DNA from: Bryobacteraceae bacterium
GTDB taxonomy: Bacteria > Acidobacteriota > Terriglobia > Bryobacterales > Bryobacteraceae
Assembly (NCBI GenBank): GCA_025929455.1
Contig: JAICMB010000051.1
Location: 1-11,767, forward strand
DNA length: 11,767 nt
Direction of reading: 5' to 3'
Shown here: one piece after another, positions 1 to 5,769 of the stretch
How the letters are laid out: each line of letters starts with the position of its first letter
How positions within the stretch are numbered: the stretch's first letter is position 1
Program-made: the position numbers and the translations under genes
The notes under the pieces: model-generated
The model's input: the letters and a program-made list of their open reading frames with translations, nothing else
Databases searched by the model: none
What the model was told of the DNA's origin: nothing

Positions 1-46
1 CAAAACCCGCGCTCGCAAACGCAAGCAGGGCGATTCCGAACCTCAT
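1..46 (-). CDS. N-terminal fragment of an exported protein (signal peptide only)
   Basis: An ATG at 44-46 on the minus strand opens a frame that runs off the left edge after 15 complete codons. The translation is MRFGIALLAFASAGF: one basic residue followed by a hydrophobic, alanine-rich stretch, which is how a Sec signal peptide begins. Nothing of the mature protein is visible, so no function can be given. It is divergent from the toxin-antitoxin pair, with about 90 bp between the two starts. No convincing Shine-Dalgarno sequence precedes the ATG. A chance open frame of this length cannot be excluded; the signal-peptide character is the only support. Confidence 0.5.
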   Translation of the reverse strand, partial: MRFGIALLAFASAGF

Positions 47-100
47 CTAAGAGCAGTGTCGCACACGATTCCGGCACGGCCGATGCCCGCCCACCCGTCA

Positions 101-129
101 TTGACAGGAGGGCCTGCAAGCTCTAGGCT
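101..129 (+). promoter_or_regulatory. sigma70-type promoter of the antitoxin gene, predicted leaderless
   Basis: A perfect -35 hexamer TTGACA (101-106) is followed by a 17-bp spacer and TAGGCT (124-129), which keeps the T, A and final T of a -10 box. The predicted start of transcription, seven bases after the -10, is position 136, the A of the antitoxin ATG. The only purine-rich ribosome-binding candidate, GGAGGG at 107-112, is too far upstream (23 nt) and would not be transcribed. The hexamers are seen directly; leaderless initiation is inferred. Confidence 0.55.
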
Positions 130-135
130 TGGGGC

Positions 136-390
136 ATGGACGTGATATTCATCACGCCGGAACGCAAGGCGCAACTGGAAGAGTATGCGCAACGCCGCGG
201 GCAAGAGCCCGCCGCGGCGCTTGATGAGGTTCTGGCTGAATTTCTAGAGTCGGAACGGCGAAATCACGAAGAGTCGGTTGCCGCAATCCGCCGTGGCTAC
301 GAGGACGTGAAAGCGGGACGCACCAGACCGGCCGACGAAGTCTTGAAGCAGCTAAGCGAGAAGCACGGTTTTGCGCGAAATCACCGATGA
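136..390 (+). CDS. Type II antitoxin, ribbon-helix-helix-like (84 aa)
   Basis: This small acidic protein precedes and overlaps a RelE/ParE toxin gene by 20 nt, the usual antitoxin-first order. The N-terminus is a short beta-like stretch (VIFITPE, residues 3-9) followed by two predicted helices (about 10-22 and 25-42), the layout of a ribbon-helix-helix DNA-binding domain as in ParD/CopG antitoxins. The charged C-terminal half (43-84) ends in a segment rich in Lys and Glu, as expected for the part that wraps the toxin. The protein should neutralise the toxin and repress its own promoter by dimer binding. An in-frame stop at 124-126 makes the ATG at 136 the first possible start. The family assignment rests on size, layout and neighbour rather than on a diagnostic motif. 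Confidence 0.75.
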   Translation: MDVIFITPERKAQLEEYAQRRGQEPAAALDEVLAEFLESERRNHEESVAAIRRGYEDVKAGRTRPADEVLKQLSEKHGFARNHR

Positions 391-676
391 AGCAGAGCGC
401 GACCTTGTATCAATTCTCCATTGGCTAGCATCCCAACAGGCCGGGGCCGCCGGGGAAAAGTGGTTTCAGGCATTAAAGAACGCCATTTCATCCTTATCCG
501 ATTTTCCGCAGCGCTGTCCGCTAGCACCGGAAAATGAGCGCTTCCCCTTTGAAGTCCGGCATCTGCTCTATGGGAGTAAGCCGTATGTTTACCGGATCGT
601 ATTCACGGTAAAAGCTCGGACGGTCTACATTCTGCACGTCTGGCATGGCCGTCGCGAGGCGATTTCCAGTCGGTGA
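371..676 (+). CDS. RelE/ParE-family toxin (101 aa)
   Basis: The protein has the length and pattern of the RelE/ParE superfamily. It opens with a helix bearing the common A-E-R-D-L motif (residues 8-12), continues with a second helix (28-43) followed by F-P-x-R-C-P-L-A-P (45-53), and ends in beta strands with YRIVF (74-78) and VYILHVWHGRRE (85-96). Members either cleave ribosome-bound mRNA (RelE) or poison DNA gyrase (ParE); the sequence alone does not decide which. The frame opens only at 356, and TTG at 371 is the sole usable start before the conserved helix, so translation depends on a weak start inside the antitoxin gene. This fits low toxin output coupled to antitoxin translation. A degenerate palindromic repeat begins 19 nt after the stop. 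Confidence 0.85.
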   Translation: MREITDEAERDLVSILHWLASQQAGAAGEKWFQALKNAISSLSDFPQRCPLAPENERFPFEVRHLLYGSKPYVYRIVFTVKARTVYILHVWHGRREAISSR

Positions 677-694
677 GCGAAGTTTTGTCCCAGG

Positions 695-728
695 GTGGGA
701 CGGCCAGTTTTTGCCGGCTGTCTCGCCC
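695..728 (+). repeat. Degenerate copy of the GTRGGRC palindromic repeat family
   Basis: GTGGGACGGCC (695-705), a T-rich loop with TTTTT (708-712) and GCCGGCTGTC (713-722) match the copy at 7089-7121 (GTGGGGCGGCC, TTTT loop, GCCGGCTGCC) in sequence and order. The core stem CGGC/GCCG (701-704 with 713-716) is intact, but the outer stem is decayed. It lies between the convergent toxin and fecR-like genes, 19 nt after the toxin stop, and could act as a bidirectional 3' end. It is weaker than the other copies. Confidence 0.45.
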
Positions 729-1520
729 TCAGTGTGCAGGCGGTGGCGGCGCCGGCGGTGGTGGCGGAGGAGGTGGCGGTGGTGTGGGTGCCTTGGTGTT
801 CCCGGACGTGCTGCCGCCGCCCAAACCGCCGATGCCGCCCGCACCACGCGAATTGGTGAGCGCGGTGTACGCCGCGTCCTCCAACATGCGGAAGACGCGC
901 TGCGCGAGCGCGCCGCGGTCGATAGTGCTGCGTGCGATCGGCTCATCGCGGGAAACGCGCAGCGTTTCGCCCTGGTTCACCGTGCGTTCCTGCCCGCCCC
1001 GTAACGCATGGCGAACAAGAACCTGTCCCTCTTCGACCGCTACGGTCGTGCTTTCGTCGTCGTCGTCGACCGAAACGTCGAACGTGGTGCCGCGCACCGA
1101 GATGATCGCCGTCGGGGTGTAAATGCGGTTCGGATTGGGCTGATTAGCCCACCTTTGTATATGGACCTTTACGCGGCCGACCAGCAGGTCCAGCAAATCG
1201 CGCCAGTTCGGCGGATTTTTGCGGAACACGACCGTCGAATTGGCGAAAACTTCGAAGGTGCTGCCGTCCGACACCTCGAATTTGGCGTAGCCGTCGCGCC
1301 CGGTGACGATTACCTGCTTCACTTGCACGGTATCGCCAATGTTCAGCACCCAGGATTGGGAGTCCTTAAGTACGGAAACATCGCCCGAAAGCTGCGTAAC
1401 CGTCGCCGCGGCATCCGAAAAGGAGGGCAGCATCTGGGCTCGCGCGACGGCGCACACCGCGAGCGCTGCCGCCGCAAGCTGCGGCAACCCTCTCCTCGCA
1501 AGCCGGAAAACGGCGCGCAT
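729..1520 (-). CDS. Exported FecR-domain protein with polyproline C-terminal tail (263 aa)
   Basis: An N-terminal signal peptide (basic RLARR, then an Ala/Leu-rich core, likely cleaved after Ala28 in VARAQ) precedes a FecR-like domain at about 45-170. Recognisable segments are GDTVQV, a glycine/beta-rich stretch ending STVVF, and TPTAIISVRGTTFDVSV followed by VEEGQVLV. The tail (225-263) is Gly-rich, then 14 prolines in a 16-residue stretch. FecR domains occur in sigma-factor regulators and, in many acidobacteria, in stand-alone periplasmic proteins of unknown role; no sigma factor or TonB receptor is nearby, so this is of the second kind. I chose ATG 1520 because GGAG lies upstream, although with an 11-nt spacing, and because the signal peptide then has a normal N-region. 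An upstream in-frame ATG at 1550 would add ten residues. It diverges from the propeller operon. Confidence 0.85.
   Translation of the reverse strand: MRAVFRLARRGLPQLAAAALAVCAVARAQMLPSFSDAAATVTQLSGDVSVLKDSQSWVLNIGDTVQVKQVIVTGRDGYAKFEVSDGSTFEVFANSTVVFRKNPPNWRDLLDLLVGRVKVHIQRWANQPNPNRIYTPTAIISVRGTTFDVSVDDDDESTTVAVEEGQVLVRHALRGGQERTVNQGETLRVSRDEPIARSTIDRGALAQRVFRMLEDAAYTALTNSRGAGGIGGLGGGSTSGNTKAPTPPPPPPPPPPAPPPPAH
738..785. repeat. GGN-type low-complexity tract (polyproline codons on the minus strand)
   Basis: The plus strand is a near-continuous run of GGC/GGT/GGA triplets, interrupted once by a GCC triplet. It encodes the Pro-rich end of the FecR-domain protein on the minus strand. Such a tract is prone to slippage, so the tail length may vary between strains, and ribosomes would need EF-P to pass it. 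Confidence 0.8.
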
Positions 1521-1579
1521 ATATAGACGTGCTCCCAATCCGCCGATCATCTCTCTAGAGATAACGGCAGGCGCAGAGA

Positions 1580-1585
1580 AGTATA
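1580..1585 (-). promoter_or_regulatory. -10 element for the fecR-like gene
   Basis: On the minus strand this reads TATACT, five of six consensus bases. No good -35 lies 16-19 bp upstream, so an activator may be needed. The predicted transcript starts near 1573. A 14-bp direct repeat (1588-1601 and 1613-1626) lies within and just upstream of the spacer. Confidence 0.4.
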
Positions 1586-1587
1586 TG

Positions 1588-1626
1588 AGTCTACCACCAA
1601 AGGATCGAACTCAGTCTACCATCAAA
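1588..1626. repeat. Two 14-bp direct repeats, 25 bp apart, in the divergent promoter region
   Basis: AGTCTACCACCAAA (1588-1601) and AGTCTACCATCAAA (1613-1626) differ at one base and are offset by 25 bp. They lie in the intergenic region between the fecR-like gene and the propeller operon, directly upstream of the TATACT -10 box on the minus strand. This placement suits a regulator binding two sites separated by about 2.4 helical turns. The repeat is seen directly; its role as an operator is inferred. Confidence 0.5.
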
Positions 1627-1718
1627 ATTGCTTGGCAACTCCTGTTCCGGTGCGCAACCGGCGCGGAAGTTTGTGGAAATGATACGGATTGGGGGTCCTA
1701 GGGGATTGCGCCTGAAGG

Positions 1719-1724
1719 TACAAT
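1719..1724 (+). promoter_or_regulatory. -10 element for the propeller-glycosidase-bshA operon
   Basis: TACAAT matches five of six bases of the -10 consensus. Transcription would begin near 1731, leaving only about five bases before the ATG at 1736. No -35 is recognisable at the expected 1696-1701. Confidence 0.4.
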
Positions 1725-1735
1725 GGACTCGTTCC

Positions 1736-3631
1736 ATGTGTCGTACGGCCACAGTGTGTCTGTACGCGGCGCTCGCGGTTGTGCTGGGCGCTGCGGCGGT
1801 GAACGGCCAGGTGCGCCCGGAGTGGCGGCATATCGGCAACGCCGCGCTCGACCTCGGACTGCCATCGGTCGCGAGCGGTCCGGCGGATCGGGTGTGGTAC
1901 TCGGCCGACGGTACAGGTGTATACGCGCGCACGGCCGCTGGACAGGTGTTTGAGACTCACGACTTCGAGACCTGGACGGCGAGCAACGCGGCGGCCCCGG
2001 CGGTAGCGGCGCAAACTGCGACTGCGCTGCCCGAAGCGGCGGCACGGGTGCGTGGCGCCAGCCGGATTCTATACGCATTTGCGAACAATGCCTATCGCTC
2101 CGACGACGGCGGCACGACGTGGAACAACCTCACTGCCTATCATGGCGAGTCGATCCTCGGCGCTCCCATTGCCGATCTGGCAGTCTCTCCCGCGAATCCT
2201 GACGAGATTGTCGCTGTAAATGCGGCGGGCGTGTGGCGCTCCGTGGACGGGGGGCTGAGCTGGACCGGGATGAACGACGCGCTTCCGAATCTGCCGGTGC
2301 ACCACATTTTGGAACTGCCGGCGGGGACGCGGGGCGTGCGCATCGCGGCCGGCGTGGACCGGTTATTCGAGTTCGAGTGGGTGCCGGGTTCGAGGAAGGC
2401 CTGGCGGGTAGTTGTCGCTGCCGGTTCCACGCTGGACAGTCTTGAACGGCAACGGCAGACTGCGGGGCAGGCTCTGCACGCGCAAATCACGGCAGTTGCA
2501 TCCGCGGGCGATCTAGCTTACGCGGGTTCGGCGGACGGACGCATTTGGTCGTCGAACGATCACGGCCGCTCCTGGACATTGTCGTGGCAGAGCCAGGATG
2601 GTGGGCGCGTAGAAGAAATCGCCATTGATAAAGCCGTGCCGCAGATCGCGTTGGCAGCCGTGGGCAAGGCAGCGAAGCCTACCATCCCGGGGCTCAGCGC
2701 CGTACACGCGATCAAGACGATGAATGGCGGCAGGTTCTGGGACGATATCACTTCGGATCTTCCGGACGCGGCAGCGCACGGCATCGCGGCCGATCAGGCC
2801 ACGGGAATGGTCTATATTGCGACGGATGCCGGCGCATATAGCACCACGCTCGACCTGGCGAGCGCGGCACGCGCGGGCGCATGGACCAAGATTGCGGGGC
2901 TACCGGACGCTCCCGCTGAAGATGTAAAACTCGACGCCGGACACAACCAGCTTTATGTGGCTGTGCGCGGGTTCGGTGTTTATGCTGCCATTGCACCGCA
3001 TCGTGCGCGGGCGTGGCGGGTGGTGAATGGTGCGGACATCAGTTCGCGTGCGGCAGCGCCTGGGTCGGTGCTGAGCGTGCTCGGTGCGCGTGTGCACGCC
3101 GCCAGGGCAGGCGACACCGTCGCGCCGGTGCTCGCCGCCAATGATTCCGCATCGCAGATTCAAGTGCCGTTCGAATTGTCGGGCAACAACGTCGCGCTGT
3201 CGCTCGATGGAGCGACGGGCAGGATGGCGGTCGATTTCCCACTGCAGGCCGTTTCGCCGGCGATCTTCATCGACGCGGACGGAGCGCCCATGCTGCTCGA
3301 CGGCGAGACTGGCGAGATGCTCGATGCCGCGCGACCCGCCCACTCCGGTTCACGCGTGCAGATTCTCGCGACGGGTTTAGGCAAGGTGGCTCCGGCGTGG
3401 CCTGCGGGTGTGGCTGCCGGCGACGATCCGCCTAAGGTGGTCGCGCCGGTAAATGCGTTTGTAGATGGCGCGCCGGTGGCGGTTACGCGGGCAGTGCTGG
3501 CGCCGGGCTATATCGGTTTCTACCTCGTTGAGATCACGCTGCCGCAGCTTGTCAATGCGGGTCCCGCGGAACTGTACGTGTCTTCCGGCGGGCACGAGAG
3601 CAATCACGTCCGGATGTTTATCGAACCGTGA
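1736..3631 (+). CDS. Secreted Asp-box beta-propeller protein with C-terminal TIGR03437 domain (631 aa)
   Basis: A Sec signal peptide (residues 1-25, ending AAAVNGQ) leads into a beta-propeller region at about 30-430 with Asp-box (BNR) motifs of the S-x-D-x-G-x-x-W type: SDDGGTTW (122-129), SVDGGLSW (169-176), SNDHGRSW (273-280) and a degenerate TMNGGRFW (328-335). Asp boxes occur in sialidases and in many non-enzymatic propellers; no sialidase catalytic set is recognised. Residues 439-631 match what I know as the 'Solibacter uncharacterized C-terminal domain', from the APGSVLSVLG start through IQVPFE, ATGLGKVAP and the closing beta strands. The protein is probably extracellular or periplasmic, with binding or adhesion as the likeliest role. 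ATG 1736 was chosen because it gives a normal signal peptide; ATG 1679 in frame is an alternative. It overlaps the next gene by 4 nt (GTGA). Confidence 0.85.
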   Translation: MCRTATVCLYAALAVVLGAAAVNGQVRPEWRHIGNAALDLGLPSVASGPADRVWYSADGTGVYARTAAGQVFETHDFETWTASNAAAPAVAAQTATALPEAAARVRGASRILYAFANNAYRSDDGGTTWNNLTAYHGESILGAPIADLAVSPANPDEIVAVNAAGVWRSVDGGLSWTGMNDALPNLPVHHILELPAGTRGVRIAAGVDRLFEFEWVPGSRKAWRVVVAAGSTLDSLERQRQTAGQALHAQITAVASAGDLAYAGSADGRIWSSNDHGRSWTLSWQSQDGGRVEEIAIDKAVPQIALAAVGKAAKPTIPGLSAVHAIKTMNGGRFWDDITSDLPDAAAHGIAADQATGMVYIATDAGAYSTTLDLASAARAGAWTKIAGLPDAPAEDVKLDAGHNQLYVAVRGFGVYAAIAPHRARAWRVVNGADISSRAAAPGSVLSVLGARVHAARAGDTVAPVLAANDSASQIQVPFELSGNNVALSLDGATGRMAVDFPLQAVSPAIFIDADGAPMLLDGETGEMLDAARPAHSGSRVQILATGLGKVAPAWPAGVAAGDDPPKVVAPVNAFVDGAPVAVTRAVLAPGYIGFYLVEITLPQLVNAGPAELYVSSGGHESNHVRMFIEP

Positions 3632-4620
3632 CGGCCGGCAGGGCTGGCTGGCTTGCGGCCACATTTGTACTGTGCGGGTGCGGGCGTTACGCAGATTTCA
3701 CGTTGCCGGTCGAGCGTGGCGGCGCACAGGCGAACGTGGCGTGGAAGGCGCGGCCCGAACCGGTAATTAATCGCGGCGCTCCGGATCAATGGGACTCCCA
3801 CGATGTCCTAAATCCGGCCGTGATCCGTTTTCAAAACACACTCTGGAATTTCTATTCGGGATTCGACGGGCACACCTGGCATACGGGTGCTGCGGTTTCA
3901 GCCGATGGTCTGACGTGGCAGAAACGCGGGCGTGTGCTCAGTCCCGATCCGGCGACGTGGGAAGGTGATTACATCGCGGCGAACGGTGCCGTGACGCAGC
4001 GCGGCGGCGAACTGTTGTACTTCTACCAGGGTGGACGTAAGCCGCGCATCGGACTCGCGCGATCGAGCGATGGTGTGCATTGGACGAAGCGTGGCGACCC
4101 GGTGCTCGGAACGGGACCGCGCGGAAGCTGGGATGAACTGGCCGCCGCCGATCCCAACGTGATCGAGGCTGGCGGACAACTATACATGTTTTATTTGGGC
4201 ATGGATCGTGCGCGCCGGCAGCGGCTTGGAGTGGCGCGGTCGTCCGATGGCGTCGTCTGGGAAAAGCTGCGCACGAATCCGGTGCTCGAACTCGGAGAGT
4301 ACGGCAGCTTCGACGAGAACGGTCTCGGCGAGCCTGCGGTGTGGGCGTCGGAGAGTTTCTACTGGATGCTGTATACCGGCCGCGACCGCAACGAGAACCG
4401 GCGGCTGGGTCTCGCGCGATCGCAGGACGGCGTGCACTGGATCAAGCTGCCGCTCGTCTTCGACGGCGGCGCGGCGTGGGATTCTCGCGTCGTTTGCGAC
4501 CCCACCGTCATCGTAGACGCAGACCAGGTGCGCGTCTGGTTTGGCGGCGGGGACAGACCTCGCCCGGACGAAAACGTCGACGGCCAGATCGGTTACGCGA
4601 CGCTGCGTTTCGTGCGATGA
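3628..4620 (+). CDS. Lipoprotein-like five-bladed beta-propeller protein, GH43/GH32-type glycosidase homologue (330 aa)
   Basis: A short hydrophobic leader ends in VLCGC, a lipobox candidate with Cys18 as the lipidated residue, although Cys at -2 is unusual. The rest is four clear repeats of a blade motif (G-x-A-x-S-x-D-G-x-x-W-x-K) at 87-99, 142-153, 201-212 and 261-272, alternating with acidic motifs near blade starts: NPAVI (62-66), DPNVI (175-179), EPAVW (235-239) and DPTVI (291-295). This is the pattern of five-bladed propeller glycosidases and phosphorylases (GH32/43/62/130 fold). Substrate and activity cannot be read from the sequence; it may bind or trim surface or plant-derived sugars. 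The GTG start at 3628 overlaps the upstream stop (GTGA), and its own stop overlaps the bshA start (ATGA), so the three genes are probably translated together. Confidence 0.8.
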   Translation: MTAGRAGWLAATFVLCGCGRYADFTLPVERGGAQANVAWKARPEPVINRGAPDQWDSHDVLNPAVIRFQNTLWNFYSGFDGHTWHTGAAVSADGLTWQKRGRVLSPDPATWEGDYIAANGAVTQRGGELLYFYQGGRKPRIGLARSSDGVHWTKRGDPVLGTGPRGSWDELAAADPNVIEAGGQLYMFYLGMDRARRQRLGVARSSDGVVWEKLRTNPVLELGEYGSFDENGLGEPAVWASESFYWMLYTGRDRNENRRLGLARSQDGVHWIKLPLVFDGGAAWDSRVVCDPTVIVDADQVRVWFGGGDRPRPDENVDGQIGYATLRFVR

Positions 4621-5738
4621 ACATCGGCATCACGTGTTATCCGACCTACGGCGGCAGCGGTATCGTTGCGACTGAACTGGGACTGGAACTCGCTAACCGC
4701 GGCCACGACGTTCACTTCATCACGTACTCCAACCCCATCCGCCTCGATTCCGGCAATCCGCGCATTCACTATCACGAGGTCGAGGTCTCGACGTATCCGC
4801 TGTTTCAATACCCGCCGTATTCGCTCGCGCTCGCGTCGCGCATGGCGGAGGTCGCGGAAGGGTACGGCCTCGATCTGCTGCACGTCCACTATGCGATCCC
4901 GCACTCGATCTCGGCGCTGCTCGCGCAACAGATGATGCAGCCGCGGCGGCGTCTGCCGTTCATCACGACGCTGCACGGAACCGATATTACGCTAGTTGGG
5001 GTGGACCGCTCGTATTATCCGATTACGAAATTTTCCATCGAGCGCTCTGACGGCGTCACGAGCATCAGCGAGGATCTGCGCCGCCATACCGTCGAGGTCT
5101 TCGCGATCGAACGCGACATCCGCGTCATTCACAACTTCGTCAACTGCGATCTGTACCATCCCTCGCCCGCCCGGTCCGGCACTGAGAAGCGGCTGGTGCA
5201 TATCTCGAATTTCCGGCCGGTCAAGCGCGTGCTCGATTGCATCCGCATCGCGGCGGAAGTGCGGCGCGATGTGCCCGAAGCGCACCTGTACATGATCGGC
5301 GACGGACCGGAGCGTGACCCCGCGCAGCGGCTCGTGCGCGATCTAGGCCTCGACCGGCACGTGACGTTTCTCGGCAAACAGAACCATGTCGAGCGCCTGC
5401 TGCCCGACATGCACGTGCTGCTGCTGCCGAGCGAGATGGAGTCGTTCGGGCTCGCGGCATTGGAAGCAATGGCGTGCGGAGTGCCGCCGGTCGCAACGCG
5501 CGTGGGCGGGGTGCCGGAACTGATTCGTAACGGCGTCGACGGCTATCTCGAACCGGTGGGCGATATCGCGGCCCTGGCGCGGCGCGCCGTTTCGCTATTA
5601 ACGGACACGGCTCTGTTCGACCGCATGGCGCATGCCGCGTGCGAAACCGCGTTGAACCGCTTCTCCACGGGGTTGCTGATCCCGCGCTACGAAGCGTATT
5701 ACGCGGAAGTGCTCGCCGGGCGCGCCGCGAGCGTCTGA
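4617..5738 (+). CDS. bshA: N-acetyl-alpha-D-glucosaminyl L-malate synthase (373 aa)
   Basis: This GT4-family enzyme transfers GlcNAc from UDP-GlcNAc to L-malate, the first step of bacillithiol synthesis in the cytoplasm. The sequence follows Bacillus BshA closely: GITCYPTYGGSG (4-15, nucleotide-sugar loop), HDVHFIT (30-36), HEVEVSTYPLFQYPPY (53-68), HVHYAIPHS (89-97), THG-type loop HGTDITLVG (120-128), SNFRPVKR, MIGDGPER, and the E-x7-E motif Glu275-Glu283 in ESFGLAALE. The length is normal (about 377 aa in Bacillus). The start is ATG 4617 in the ATGA overlap; the open frame extends back to 4341, but the homologous region begins at 4617. The later genes bshB and bshC are not in the window. 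Its close coupling to two exported propeller proteins is unexpected for a cytosolic thiol-pathway enzyme. Confidence 0.95.
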   Translation: MNIGITCYPTYGGSGIVATELGLELANRGHDVHFITYSNPIRLDSGNPRIHYHEVEVSTYPLFQYPPYSLALASRMAEVAEGYGLDLLHVHYAIPHSISALLAQQMMQPRRRLPFITTLHGTDITLVGVDRSYYPITKFSIERSDGVTSISEDLRRHTVEVFAIERDIRVIHNFVNCDLYHPSPARSGTEKRLVHISNFRPVKRVLDCIRIAAEVRRDVPEAHLYMIGDGPERDPAQRLVRDLGLDRHVTFLGKQNHVERLLPDMHVLLLPSEMESFGLAALEAMACGVPPVATRVGGVPELIRNGVDGYLEPVGDIAALARRAVSLLTDTALFDRMAHAACETALNRFSTGLLIPRYEAYYAEVLAGRAASV

Positions 5739-5763
5739 CCTCACCCCGACTATCGAACATAAT
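5735..5763 (+). promoter_or_regulatory. Internal sigma70-type promoter of the MFS gene, predicted leaderless
   Basis: CTGACC (5735-5740, overlapping the bshA stop codon) and CATAAT (5758-5763) are separated by 17 bp. Transcription seven bases after the -10 would begin at 5770, the A of the MFS ATG. AGGGA abuts the ATG with no spacing, so it cannot work as a normal Shine-Dalgarno site. The geometry equals that of the antitoxin promoter (101-129). Confidence 0.5.
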
Positions 5764-5769
5764 CAGGGA

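Noticed and set aside
1628..1735. TTG 1628 as start of the propeller protein
   Set aside because: It would put 36 residues before the signal peptide; ATG 1736 (or 1679) gives a plausible N-terminus.
4341..4616. A longer version of BshA starting at 4341
   Set aside because: The extra 92 residues overlap the propeller lipoprotein gene out of frame and show no homology; BshA homology begins exactly at the ATG at 4617.
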